Assembly (NCBI GenBank): GCA_030826885.1
Contig: JAUUDF010000043.1
Span: 1-42,189 of the forward strand
Direction: 5' to 3'
Length of the DNA: 42,189 nt
Source of the DNA: Sulfurovum sp.
GTDB lineage: Bacteria > Campylobacterota > Campylobacteria > Campylobacterales > Sulfurovaceae
Each line of letters opens with the position of its first letter. Within the stretch, counting starts at the first letter, position 1. A program made the position numbers and the translations under genes. Positions 16,331 to 24,420 of the stretch are shown here, one piece after another. Below the pieces are notes generated by a model. It was not told the DNA's origin, did no database searches, and saw nothing but the letters and a program-made list of their open reading frames with translations.

Positions 16331-16397
16331 TTTAACCGATTTTCAATTTGGAAAGGGTTTAACCATACTTTGTAATCATTCAATGATATTTACATTC

Positions 16398-16403
16398 TAT
16401 AAT
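16398..16403 (+). promoter_or_regulatory. -10 box for the DUF3597 gene
   Basis: TATAAT 34 bases upstream of ATG 16438, with a T-rich approach and AGGAG in the leader (about 16427-16431). Confidence 0.65.
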
Positions 16404-16437
16404 ATGCTGTATACCAATTTCAATTCAGGAGACATAC

Positions 16438-16839
16438 ATGAGTATTTTCGGTTCCATTATGAGCAAACTCGGTTTTGGTGATGACAAAGTCGAAGAGGCA
16501 GTACAGACAGTAGCAGCAGAAGCACCTGCAGCCCAAAATGCGGCAGAAGAGGCGCCTGCACCTGCAGAAGCGGTTGCAGCAATGTCCGAAGTGGACGTAC
16601 TTGCAAAACTTGACGAACTCTCGTCGGAACACCCTGGTCTCAACTGGAAAACCTCCATTGTCGACCTGCTCAAACTGCTCGGACTCGACAGCTCTTTCGC
16701 ACACAGAAAAGAGCTGGCGGCAGAGATGGGCATTGAAGGCTACGAAGGCAGTGCGGAACAGAATATAGCACTACACAAAGCGGTACTTGCCAAACTGGCA
16801 CAAAACGGCGGGAATATTCCGGCTGAACTACTTAGCTAA
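16438..16839 (+). CDS. DUF3597 family protein
   Basis: 133 residues, AGGAG upstream of ATG 16438. The N-terminus MSIFGSIMSKLGFG is followed by a low-complexity Ala/Glu/Pro linker (about 20-48) and a C-terminal domain with VDVLAKLDELSSEHPGLNWKTSIVDLLKLLGLDSS (48-82) and LHKAVLAKLAQNGGNIPAELL, the signature of DUF3597 (PF12200). The fold of this domain resembles small helical LysM-like/peptidoglycan-associated modules in some annotations, but no function is established. No signal peptide, so cytoplasmic. Bounded by its own promoter and terminator. Confidence 0.85.
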   Translation: MSIFGSIMSKLGFGDDKVEEAVQTVAAEAPAAQNAAEEAPAPAEAVAAMSEVDVLAKLDELSSEHPGLNWKTSIVDLLKLLGLDSSFAHRKELAAEMGIEGYEGSAEQNIALHKAVLAKLAQNGGNIPAELLS

Positions 16840-16849
16840 GCACCCTTGC

Positions 16850-16890
16850 CGGCACTCCTGATCACGGAGTGCTGGATTTTAATTTTCTTC
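16850..16890 (+). terminator. Hairpin terminator after DUF3597 gene
   Basis: GCACTCC (16852-16858) pairs with GGAGTGC (16866-16872), extended by two further pairs, followed by ATTTTAATTTTCTTC. The stem is strong and the T-run moderate. Confidence 0.7.
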
Positions 16891-16908
16891 TCCTTAAAAG
16901 CATTTAGG

Positions 16909-16914
16909 TATAAT
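16909..16914 (+). promoter_or_regulatory. -10 box of the glmU operon
   Basis: TATAAT in GGTATAAT, 39 bases before the glmU ATG. It lies just after the DUF3597 terminator, so it is the probable start of the transcript through truA and the cytochrome gene. Confidence 0.7.
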
Positions 16915-16953
16915 CACACAATTTAATACTATCTATACAAAGGGAACATATCC

Positions 16954-18246
16954 ATGTCCATCTCTGTCGTTATTCTCGCTGCCGGTCAGGGTACGCGTAT
17001 GAAATCACAAACCCCCAAAGTACTGCATGAAATCAGCGGGAAGCCCATGCTCTTTCATGCCATCGACGCCGCACAGCAAATCAGCGACGATGTCACCATA
17101 GTACTCTACCATCAGGCAGAACGTATCCGTCAGGCAGTCGAAGCACATTACGGCAATATCATGTTTCATATGCAGGATGCCCAACAGTTTCCGGGTACCG
17201 GAGGTGCCATGAAAGGGGTACATACCCGACACGACCGTACCCTTATTCTCAACGGTGACATGCCGCTCATTACCAAAGGCTCTCTTGAAGCACTGTGTGC
17301 CGGCGATGCCGACATCAACATGTCGGTCATAGAACTTGACAACCCAAGCGGATACGGACGGGTGGTCATTAAGGACGGTGAGGTACAGGAGATCGTCGAA
17401 CAAAAAGACTGTACCCCCCAACAGCTTGCCTTCAAAACCGTCAATGCCGGCATCTACGCGGTCAATACCGACCTGCTCGAGCGCTACATCCCCCAGCTTG
17501 ACAATAACAACGCCCAAAAAGAGTACTACCTCACAGACATCATCAAAATGGCGGTCGATGAGGGCAGACATGTTCACCCAGTCTATGTCGCGGAGGAGGA
17601 GTTCAAGGGTGTCAACTCAAAACTTGACCTTGCCCATGCCGAGGAGATCATGCAGCGGCGCATCAAACATGCCCTCATGATGCAAGGGGTCATTATGCGC
17701 CTTCCCGAGACTATCTACATCGACTGTCGCGCTACTTTTGAAGGAGAGTGTATACTTGAAAACGGTGTCAGCATCCTTGGCGAAAGCCATCTTGTTCAGG
17801 CGCATATCAAAACCAATTCCGTTGTAGAAGATTCCATTGTCGAATACTCCGATGTAGGACCGATGGGACGCATCAGACCCGGGTCTGTACTGAAACATAC
17901 CCACATCGGAAACTTTGTCGAAGTGAAAAAATCGTCTCTTACAGGAGTGAAAGCAGGTCACCTCGCCTATATCGGCGATGCCAGCATTGATGAAGGCAGC
18001 AATATCGGTGCAGGGGTTATCACCTGCAACTACGACGGCAAACAAAAATACAAAACCGTTATCGGCAAAAATGTCTTTGTCGGCTCGGACAGTCAGCTTG
18101 TCGCACCTGTAACCATTGAAGACGATGTCATGATTGCCGCAGGAACCACAGTGAATAAAGATGTTGAAAAAGGTGCACTTGCCATCTCACGTACCCCCAT
18201 CAGAACAGTCAAAGACTTCTTCTATAAATTTTTTGGAGACAAATAA
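16954..18246 (+). CDS. glmU: Bifunctional GlcN-1-P acetyltransferase / GlcNAc-1-P uridyltransferase
   Basis: 430 residues, slightly shorter than the E. coli enzyme. It makes UDP-GlcNAc for peptidoglycan and lipid A. The N-terminal nucleotidyltransferase starts VVILAAGQGTRMKSQTPKVLHEISGKPM (4-31) and has the LNGDMPLI metal-binding segment near 95. The C-terminal left-handed beta helix contains SNIGAGVITCNYDG and GHLAYIGDASID, where the His is the acetyltransferase base. AAAGGGA lies upstream of ATG 16954. Its stop TAA overlaps the coaBC ATG by one base. It heads a seven-gene run with almost no spacing. Confidence 0.97.
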   Translation: MSISVVILAAGQGTRMKSQTPKVLHEISGKPMLFHAIDAAQQISDDVTIVLYHQAERIRQAVEAHYGNIMFHMQDAQQFPGTGGAMKGVHTRHDRTLILNGDMPLITKGSLEALCAGDADINMSVIELDNPSGYGRVVIKDGEVQEIVEQKDCTPQQLAFKTVNAGIYAVNTDLLERYIPQLDNNNAQKEYYLTDIIKMAVDEGRHVHPVYVAEEEFKGVNSKLDLAHAEEIMQRRIKHALMMQGVIMRLPETIYIDCRATFEGECILENGVSILGESHLVQAHIKTNSVVEDSIVEYSDVGPMGRIRPGSVLKHTHIGNFVEVKKSSLTGVKAGHLAYIGDASIDEGSNIGAGVITCNYDGKQKYKTVIGKNVFVGSDSQLVAPVTIEDDVMIAAGTTVNKDVEKGALAISRTPIRTVKDFFYKFFGDK

Positions 18247-19514
18247 TGCAGCTCAATCTACAAAACAGACGCATCCTTTTGGGTGTTACAGGCAGTATTT
18301 CAGCCTACAAAGCGTGTGACCTTGCCAGACTCTTCGTCAAATCAGGTGCTTCCGTACAGGTGGTCATGAGCCCTTCGGCAGAACGTTTTGTCTCCGCTTT
18401 AACTTTTGAGGCGCTCACACGAAACCCGGTACTTACCCACACAAATGAAAACTGGAGTTCCTCTCTCAATCACATCGATGCCGGCAAAGAAGCGGAACTT
18501 CTCGTCATCGCTCCTGCAACGGCAAACACAGTCAATAAACTCTCCAAAGGTATTGCCGACAATATTCTGCTTCAAACAGCACTCGCTTTCAAGGGACCTA
18601 TCTTGGTCGCTCCCGCAGCCAATACCCAGATGCTGAAAAACCACTATACCGAAGGCTCCATCAAAATGCTCAAGGTCAACGACATTGAGATCGTCGAACC
18701 ACAGAGTAAACTGCTTGCCTGCGGCGACACAGGTGCCGGCGCACTTGCAGAACCCGAAGAGATTTTTTACCAAAGTGCCAGAGCACTGCTGCGAGATCCT
18801 TTCTGGAGCGACAGACGTGTGGTAGTTACCGGAGGCGGAACACGGGAGAAGATCGATGAAGTACGCTACATCAGCAACTACTCTTCAGGCAAAATGGCAA
18901 ATGCCCTTGCAACCGCCCTCTACCTTAAAGGTGCAGATGTCTGCCTTATTACGACCCGTTCCGCTAGCGACCTGCCTGCCTCTGTTTACACCATCGATGT
19001 TGAGAGTGCCGAAGAGATGCTCGATTACACTACCGATGCCATCCGTGTCGCAAAAAAAGGTGTCATGAGTAAAGCCAGTATGAACAGCAGCGATCCCCGC
19101 ATGCTCATTCAAAAAACACCCTTTCTGTTCATGGCAGCAGCCGTAGCAGACTACAAACCCAAGTTTCCACAGGAGAGCAAACTCAAAAAAGCCTCTTTGG
19201 GAGAATCATGGTCACTTGAATTGGTACAGACACCTGACATTCTTTCGTCACTGAACAAAGACGGCATTCGTACGGTCGCCTTTAAAGCGGAGATGGATGC
19301 AGAGCACGGACTTGAGCATGCAAAAGCACTGCTTGAACAGAAAGAGGTCGATGCTGTCTGTTATAACCTGCTTGAAAACAGTGAAAGCTTCGGCACGGAT
19401 GACAACGAGATCAGCTTCATTACCAAAACCTCCGTCACACCGCTTGGCAGGGCAGACAAACTGACCCTTGCGCAAAAAATCCTCGATGAATCAAAAGCAC
19501 TGGCCGATGACTGA
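18246..19514 (+). CDS. coaBC: Phosphopantothenoylcysteine synthetase/decarboxylase
   Basis: 422 residues, bifunctional enzyme of coenzyme A synthesis. N-terminal CoaC flavoprotein: ILLGVTGSISAYKACDLARLFVKSG (10-34), the catalytic-His segment NHIDAGKEAELLVIAPATANT (about 75), and PAANTQML, a variant of the PxMNxxMW substrate clamp. The C-terminal CoaB part starts RRVVVTGGGTREKIDEVRYISNYSSGKMA (about 190) and contains AAAVADYKPKF and VAFKAEMD. The ATG shares a base with the glmU stop. The CoaB insert around 255-285 (AIRVAKKGVMSKASMNSSD) seems longer than in E. coli. Confidence 0.96.
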   Translation: MQLNLQNRRILLGVTGSISAYKACDLARLFVKSGASVQVVMSPSAERFVSALTFEALTRNPVLTHTNENWSSSLNHIDAGKEAELLVIAPATANTVNKLSKGIADNILLQTALAFKGPILVAPAANTQMLKNHYTEGSIKMLKVNDIEIVEPQSKLLACGDTGAGALAEPEEIFYQSARALLRDPFWSDRRVVVTGGGTREKIDEVRYISNYSSGKMANALATALYLKGADVCLITTRSASDLPASVYTIDVESAEEMLDYTTDAIRVAKKGVMSKASMNSSDPRMLIQKTPFLFMAAAVADYKPKFPQESKLKKASLGESWSLELVQTPDILSSLNKDGIRTVAFKAEMDAEHGLEHAKALLEQKEVDAVCYNLLENSESFGTDDNEISFITKTSVTPLGRADKLTLAQKILDESKALADD

Positions 19515-20196
19515 ACAATCGCTGAAAAATCTCGCCATTATCATGGACGGAAACGGCCGGTGGGCCGCGCAGCGAGGACTGAGTCGCACCAAAGGTCATG
19601 AGCAGGGCGCGGAAGTCATTCGCGATATTACCGAATACTGTGCAAAGCATCCCACCATAGAGACGATTACCTTTTATGCTTTCAGTACCGAAAACTGGAA
19701 GCGACCGAAACTCGAAGTGGAATTTCTGATGAAACTGCTCGAGAAATATCTGAAAAACGAACTGGAAACATACCAAAAGAACAATGTCAAATTCATGGCC
19801 ATCGGCAATACCGAAGCCTTTTCAAAAAAACTCCAGGAGCGTATCCAGCTGACAGAAGAAGCAACAAGAGAGAATGACGCACTCACCCATATTCTTGCAC
19901 TCAATTACGGCGGACGTGCAGAGATTACCCATGCCGTCAATACACTTATTGCCGAAGGGAAAAGAGAGCTTACCGAAGCAGATATCTCTTCAGCACTGCA
20001 AACGCCGTACAGTGATGTCGACCTGCTGATCCGTACAAGCGGTGAAGAGAGGGTCTCCAACTATCTTCTTTGGCAGATCTCCTATGCAGAGTTCTACTTT
20101 ACACAGACGCTCTGGCCGGACTTTACGGCAGATGAGCTCGATGATATCATTCAGCATTTTCAACAGCGAAACAGACGATTTGGAGGGATATTATGA
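19507..20196 (+). CDS. uppS: Undecaprenyl diphosphate synthase
   Basis: 229 residues from ATG 19507, overlapping coaBC by eight bases; the frame is open further upstream but the protein then aligns with the usual start MTEQSLKNLAIIMDGNGRWA. Cis-prenyltransferase making the C55 lipid carrier for peptidoglycan and O-antigen. Motifs: IMDGNGRWAAQRGLSRTKGHEQGAEVI (catalytic Asp near 16), ITFYAFSTENWKRP (about 55-68), ALNYGGRAEI, and the C-terminal DVDLLIRTSGEERVSNYLLWQISYAEFYF. No strong SD, so translation likely depends on coaBC. Its own ATGA overlap couples it to the prepilin peptidase. Confidence 0.97.
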   Translation: MTEQSLKNLAIIMDGNGRWAAQRGLSRTKGHEQGAEVIRDITEYCAKHPTIETITFYAFSTENWKRPKLEVEFLMKLLEKYLKNELETYQKNNVKFMAIGNTEAFSKKLQERIQLTEEATRENDALTHILALNYGGRAEITHAVNTLIAEGKRELTEADISSALQTPYSDVDLLIRTSGEERVSNYLLWQISYAEFYFTQTLWPDFTADELDDIIQHFQQRNRRFGGIL

Positions 20197-20933
20197 CCAC
20201 TTCAATTGCTATAGCCTTACTGGTTTTTGTCTTTGGAACAATGATCGGCTCTTTTCTCAATGTGGTAATCTACCGTATTCCCAAAGGAGAGAACATCGCC
20301 TTTCCTGCGTCACACTGTCAGCATTGTCACACACCGCTGAAGTGGTACCACAATATTCCGATCATCTCCTGGCTCTTTCTGCGGGGGAAATGCGCTTTTT
20401 GCCATGAACCCATTGCCAAACAGTACCCTTTGGTCGAACTCTTTACGGGTATTATCTTCGTACTGCTTTACTTCAAACTTGGCCTTGTGTGGTATCTGCC
20501 GTTTGCAGCTTTGTCATTCGCCGCACTCTTCGCACTGGTAATGATTGATTTTAAATATATGGCCGTGCCTGACAATGTCAATTTCGCCGCACTCTTTTTT
20601 TCACTGATACAGCCTGATTTTCTGCATGCTGCCCTGTATGCCGCCATTGCAGCAGGAGGGTTATACTTCATTGGTCTGCTCTCTTCACTGCTTGCCCGAC
20701 GACAGGCAATGGGCGGTGCCGATGTCATTGTCGCCGGTACCATGGGGGCACTGCTTGGTTTTCCCAACTTCTTTGCCGCCCTTTTTCTCTCTGCCGTTCT
20801 GGCGATCGTTCCGGCATTGATCTACCGAGAAAGAGGTGTACCGTTCGTACCCTTTCTGGCAATGGCGACTTTTATTGTCTATCTCTATGACACACAGACG
20901 CATCAACTGTTGGAGAGGCTGATTTATGGTTAG
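20193..20933 (+). CDS. pilD: Prepilin peptidase / N-methyltransferase (PilD-like)
   Basis: 246 residues, polytopic. N-terminal FGTMIGSFLNVVIYRIPKGE is the family signature, followed by two CxxC pairs (CQHC, CAFC near 44-75) of the zinc-binding methyltransferase part. Catalytic aspartates are in MIDFKYMAVPD (about 115) and MGGADVIVAGTMGALLG; the second is GGAD rather than the textbook GxGD. It processes type IV pilin or pseudopilin leaders at the inner membrane. No pilin genes are nearby, so targets are elsewhere in the genome. It overlaps uppS by four bases and the next gene by eight. Confidence 0.93.
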   Translation: MTTSIAIALLVFVFGTMIGSFLNVVIYRIPKGENIAFPASHCQHCHTPLKWYHNIPIISWLFLRGKCAFCHEPIAKQYPLVELFTGIIFVLLYFKLGLVWYLPFAALSFAALFALVMIDFKYMAVPDNVNFAALFFSLIQPDFLHAALYAAIAAGGLYFIGLLSSLLARRQAMGGADVIVAGTMGALLGFPNFFAALFLSAVLAIVPALIYRERGVPFVPFLAMATFIVYLYDTQTHQLLERLIYG

Positions 20934-21948
20934 TATCAGAGGGTATATCTCAACGAACTTCTCCAAGTCTTTTTTGACTATTTTTGTTCCCTTTTTCCTG
21001 ATTATATCCCTGGTCTACCTGGTCAAAATTGCGGCATTGACAGCCCAGATACAGCTGACATTTACAGAGCTTCTGCGGCTCTACAGCTATTCAGTCCCCG
21101 ATATTGTCTTCTACACCCTCCCGCTCTCTTTTATTGCGGCACTGGCAAACGTACTAGTCAAACTCTCTACAGACAATGAACTGATCATTCTTTACGCACT
21201 GGGACTGAACGCTAATCGTATTCTAAAAGGCCTTCTTGTAATCGCTGCTCTATTTTCCATACTGCTGCTTGTTATCTCCTTTCTTGCCATGCCCATGAGC
21301 AAGCAGCTTTACAAATCGTTCAAGGAGGAGAAGAAGGCCGAAGCCAAGCTCAATATCATCCCAGGAAAACTGGGACAGAAATTTGGAGATTACTACATCT
21401 ATGTCAAGGAGAAACAAAAAGACGGCTCATTTAAAAACCTTGTCATCTATAACCGAACCGATATCACCAATGAACAGTTTTTTGCCGCCCAGAAGGGAAG
21501 GATGAACAAGTATAATGATCAAACATCACTGCTTCTTGTAAACGGTTACGGCTATACGTATTCCAAGGGCTCCCTTCAGCAGGCTAAGTATGAAACACTC
21601 GAGGCATTCGACACCAAGCAGAAAAAACAGTACCATTTTGAAGATACTATCGCCTATTGGAGCAAAGCACCCAATGACAGCCGTATACGTCACCGTCTCT
21701 ATTTCTTTCTGTTTGTCAGCCTCATTCCGCTGCTCTCGGTCTATCTTGTAGCCGCATTCAGCATGATCAACCCACGCTACCAGTCCAACCACTCCTTTAG
21801 CGTTATCTTCCTTACCACGTTGGCACTCTATTTGGCAGCCTCTTCGCTGGAGAAATGGGGAACCGTACCCATGCTGATCGCCACCATCACAGGGACCTTT
21901 GCACTGGGGTACTATATCTTTGTAAAGCGTGTGGCAAGGTACTTCTGA
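20926..21948 (+). CDS. LptF/LptG-type lipopolysaccharide export permease
   Basis: 340 residues with the YjgP/YjgQ (LptF_LptG) layout: three N-terminal membrane helices (14-35, 63-82, 98-128), a periplasmic beta-jellyroll region (about 135-245) and three C-terminal helices (about 255-275, 285-305, 312-332). Motifs PLSFIAALANVLVKLSTDNELIILYALGLN (about 66-95) and the late LYLAASSLEKWG fit the family. With LptB and the Lpt bridge these proteins extract LPS from the inner membrane. Only one such gene is present here; a partner (LptG) should be elsewhere. LptF is the more likely paralogue. The truA start overlaps its TGA by one base. Confidence 0.88.
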   Translation: MVSIRGYISTNFSKSFLTIFVPFFLIISLVYLVKIAALTAQIQLTFTELLRLYSYSVPDIVFYTLPLSFIAALANVLVKLSTDNELIILYALGLNANRILKGLLVIAALFSILLLVISFLAMPMSKQLYKSFKEEKKAEAKLNIIPGKLGQKFGDYYIYVKEKQKDGSFKNLVIYNRTDITNEQFFAAQKGRMNKYNDQTSLLLVNGYGYTYSKGSLQQAKYETLEAFDTKQKKQYHFEDTIAYWSKAPNDSRIRHRLYFFLFVSLIPLLSVYLVAAFSMINPRYQSNHSFSVIFLTTLALYLAASSLEKWGTVPMLIATITGTFALGYYIFVKRVARYF

Positions 21949-22673
21949 TGCGTGTCAAAGCGGTCATCAGTTATGACGGCAGTGCTTTCTACGGATTTCA
22001 GCGCCAAACCACAACGCCGCTTACCGTCACACATGCCATAGAGAAAGCACTCCGCAGTGTTCAAATAGATTCAGCCGTTGTCGGCAGCGGAAGAACAGAC
22101 AGGGGTGTGCATGCAACCGGGCAGGTTATCCATTTCAATATTCCCGAATACTGGTCAGACACAGAAAAACTCAGGCATATACTCAACCAAAAACTTGACG
22201 GCATATTTATCCGCACTCTTCAGCACACACAGAACGGTTTTCATGCACGTTTTGATGCCAAAAGACGCACTTACCGCTACCTTTTCAAAATAACCCAACC
22301 TTCAGTCTTTGAACGGAAATATCTCAGTTTCTATCCCCCAGACTTCGACATCCAAAAACTGAAAGAAGCACTCCGCATTTTTGAGGGTGAACACGATTTT
22401 CTCTATTTCCACAAAACCGGTTCACAGCCTCATACAACGGTACGTACGCTATTCAAAGCACGCTACTATCAACATAATGATATACATGTTATCATGTTTG
22501 AAGCAAACGGTTTTTTACGTTCACAGGTAAGATTGATGGTCGAAGGAGCTATGCGCCATGCACAGGGAAAATGGACAAAGGAGGCATTGAGTGCACAGTT
22601 GTCAACAAGAGACAAAAGCATGGTGCAGCCTGCCCCTGCCGAGGGGCTATATTTGGCTAAAATAACCTATTGA
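21948..22673 (+). CDS. truA: tRNA pseudouridine(38-40) synthase
   Basis: 241 residues from ATG 21948 (TGATG overlap with the upstream stop). Converts uridines 38-40 of the anticodon arm to pseudouridine. Motifs: VKAVISYDGSAFYGFQRQ (3-20), catalytic-Asp motif VVGSGRTDRGVHATGQVIHF (about 43-62), DAKRRTYRYLF, and VRLMVEGAMRHAQGKW near the C-terminus. Position behind lptF-like gene follows the operon order rather than function. Confidence 0.96.
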   Translation: MRVKAVISYDGSAFYGFQRQTTTPLTVTHAIEKALRSVQIDSAVVGSGRTDRGVHATGQVIHFNIPEYWSDTEKLRHILNQKLDGIFIRTLQHTQNGFHARFDAKRRTYRYLFKITQPSVFERKYLSFYPPDFDIQKLKEALRIFEGEHDFLYFHKTGSQPHTTVRTLFKARYYQHNDIHVIMFEANGFLRSQVRLMVEGAMRHAQGKWTKEALSAQLSTRDKSMVQPAPAEGLYLAKITY

Positions 22674-22684
22674 AAGGAACCAGC

Positions 22685-23041
22685 ATGAAAAAGAGCATAT
22701 TATCTATTGGCATATTCATCAGCATACTGTATGGTGCCGATGCATCGATGCAGCAGCTTTACATGAAAAACGGATACAGCGGATGCCATGGCATCTATGC
22801 GGAAGGTATAGGTGTTACGCCAAGACTCCAGGGAAGAAAGAAAGAGGTACTCGCTGCACGTCTCAAAGACCTTAAAAACGGTAAAACACGCAGTGCGTTC
22901 GGTACCATTATGGTCTCATTTGCAAAGTCATTGACAGATGAACAGATTGAGCAGATGGCAGCGTATCTTTCCACACTCAAAAAGACCGTGCCCGAAGAGC
23001 GTTATGAACTCGCGCCCGATGAGGATGACGGATCATCCTAA
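22685..23041 (+). CDS. Small periplasmic c-type cytochrome with altered YxxCH haem motif
   Basis: 118 residues from ATG 22685, AAAGGA nine bases upstream (preferred over the ATG at 22670). A signal peptide (residues 1 to about 20, cleavage after GADA) precedes a class I cytochrome c: LYMKNGYSGCHGIYAEGIG, then LQGRKK, a helix, and GTIMVSFAKSLTDEQIEQMAAYLSTL, where Met of TIMVSF is a probable axial ligand. The haem motif reads Y31-S-G-C34-H35, with Tyr (codon TAC, 22775-22777) where CxxCH needs Cys (TGC). A single base change would explain it. The acidic tail DEDDGSS is unusual. No other Cys is present in the mature protein. Confidence 0.88.
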   Translation: MKKSILSIGIFISILYGADASMQQLYMKNGYSGCHGIYAEGIGVTPRLQGRKKEVLAARLKDLKNGKTRSAFGTIMVSFAKSLTDEQIEQMAAYLSTLKKTVPEERYELAPDEDDGSS

Positions 23042-23061
23042 TTCGTGAGAAAAGAGTGTAA

Positions 23062-23919
23062 TCAGTGTGTTTCGACAGGTACACTCTGCGGTGCTGAAGG
23101 CGCAACTTTTTCAACTTCCGGAGCAGATGTCGGCTGTGTCATTTCAGCTGCTTTTTCCTTTACGCTCTCCAGTGCCTCTGAAGCACTTTGTTTAACCTCT
23201 TCCACTACCTGAGCTCCTTTTTCTGTTGCTTCAGAAGCAGTCTCTTTTACTGCATTGAGAGCTTTTTCGGCTGTTTCAGCACTTTTTTCGACAGCATCGC
23301 CTACAGCTTTTTTCGCTTCGACAACTGTTTCTTTGGCTTTTGCCGATGCAGACTCCATTTCCTCTTTAAGACTTTTAATTTTATCGTTCGCTTCATCGAG
23401 TTCCTCTTGTGCATCGAACAGTTCACTGTCAAGATCGGCTACACGCTCGACATTCGCACCATACTTGTAGACCAGTTCACCGCCGTCATGTCCCTGCTTG
23501 AGAATGCCGGCAACAAAGACAATCAGTACCAGAAGATAGACTGCTTTCATCAATCCTCTTTGGATCATTGCCGAAAGCATTTTGAAAATAACAACGATCG
23601 CGGAGGCGAACATCAGGTAGGTACCAAGCAGTTTATGTGCTTTGAGTTCCGTCTGTCCTGCCTGACTCAATGCGTCAAAGGCTTCCTTGCCATCGGTAGT
23701 TCCGGTAAGATATGCCGCAACCGCAGCAACCATACCGATGACCAGCAGCACGAATGAAATCGTACCGATAGCCCGCTTTTTGGCCACAAGGTTGATGATC
23801 TCAATGACCAAAACCAAAATAGGAATGGCAATCACAAAATGATCGACTGGCGGGTGTGCCAGTACAGGAATGTCAAAAGGCAATGGTATTGCCGGGAGTT
23901 TCAGTGCTGGTAGTTCCAT
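23062..23919 (-). CDS. DUF2231-type membrane protein with long LEA-like helical tail
   Basis: 285 residues, AAGGAAG before ATG 23919. The N-terminal 150 residues contain HPPVDHFVIAIPILVLVIEIINLV, three further hydrophobic helices and ALTGTTDG-like spacing, matching DUF2231 (PF09990), a predicted four-helix membrane domain. Residues about 160-205 are a heptad coiled coil (LDSELFDAQEELDEANDKIKSLKEEM). Residues 195-262 are Ala/Lys/Glu-rich repeats (VEAKKAV, VEKSAETAEKALNAVKET, TEKGAQVVEEVKQS) like LEA or apolipoprotein helices, and the tail is Pro/Val-rich. The helical tail probably lies along the membrane or in the periplasm. Function unknown. Confidence 0.78.
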   Translation of the reverse strand: MELPALKLPAIPLPFDIPVLAHPPVDHFVIAIPILVLVIEIINLVAKKRAIGTISFVLLVIGMVAAVAAYLTGTTDGKEAFDALSQAGQTELKAHKLLGTYLMFASAIVVIFKMLSAMIQRGLMKAVYLLVLIVFVAGILKQGHDGGELVYKYGANVERVADLDSELFDAQEELDEANDKIKSLKEEMESASAKAKETVVEAKKAVGDAVEKSAETAEKALNAVKETASEATEKGAQVVEEVKQSASEALESVKEKAAEMTQPTSAPEVEKVAPSAPQSVPVETH

Positions 23920-23982
23920 GGGTACTTCCTTTTATTGTTTGAATGTAACGATTATAACACAAAATAATTTAGAATCATTGAT

Positions 23983-24417
23983 TTAGAATGGTTTTACAAC
24001 CACCATAATGACAATGCCGATCATCAACAGTGTCGGCACTTCATTGTACACACGCAGCCACTTGCTTGTTTTGAAATGTCCATCCTCTGCCATGATTTTT
24101 CTTATTTTCTCCAAAGAGAGATGGTAGCCTATCAGAAGCGCGACCAAAAGGAGTTTTGCATGCATCCAGCCGCCGCTCGCAAAGATGCCGGTGTTGAGAT
24201 AGAGCATTGTTCCTCCTGAAATAACCGTTGCCCACATGGCAGGCACCCCTATATATTTCATCAGTTTGTACTCCTGCACCTTGACCACATCGGTAAATGC
24301 TTTGGTATCGGCATTTTCACGATGGTAGATAAACAACCTTGGCAGATAGAACAGCATCGCCATCCAGCTGATAAAACTCATAACATGAAATGCCAGTATC
24401 CACGTATAGTATGCCAT
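23983..24417 (-). CDS. hemJ: Protoporphyrinogen IX oxidase HemJ
   Basis: 144 residues, four hydrophobic helices, matching HemJ (UPF0093, formerly annotated CopD-like). It oxidises protoporphyrinogen IX in the inner membrane during haem synthesis. Conserved features: N-terminal WILAFHVMSFISWMAMLFYLPRLF with the conserved His near residue 11, KLMKYIGVPAMWATVISG, and WMHAKLLLVALLIGYH. Two ATGs are adjacent (24420 and 24417); GGAG is three bases from the first and six from the second, so the second is preferred. It begins directly after the nuclease stop and is coupled to it. Confidence 0.92.
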   Translation of the reverse strand: MAYYTWILAFHVMSFISWMAMLFYLPRLFIYHRENADTKAFTDVVKVQEYKLMKYIGVPAMWATVISGGTMLYLNTGIFASGGWMHAKLLLVALLIGYHLSLEKIRKIMAEDGHFKTSKWLRVYNEVPTLLMIGIVIMVVVKPF

Positions 24418-24420
24418 CAT

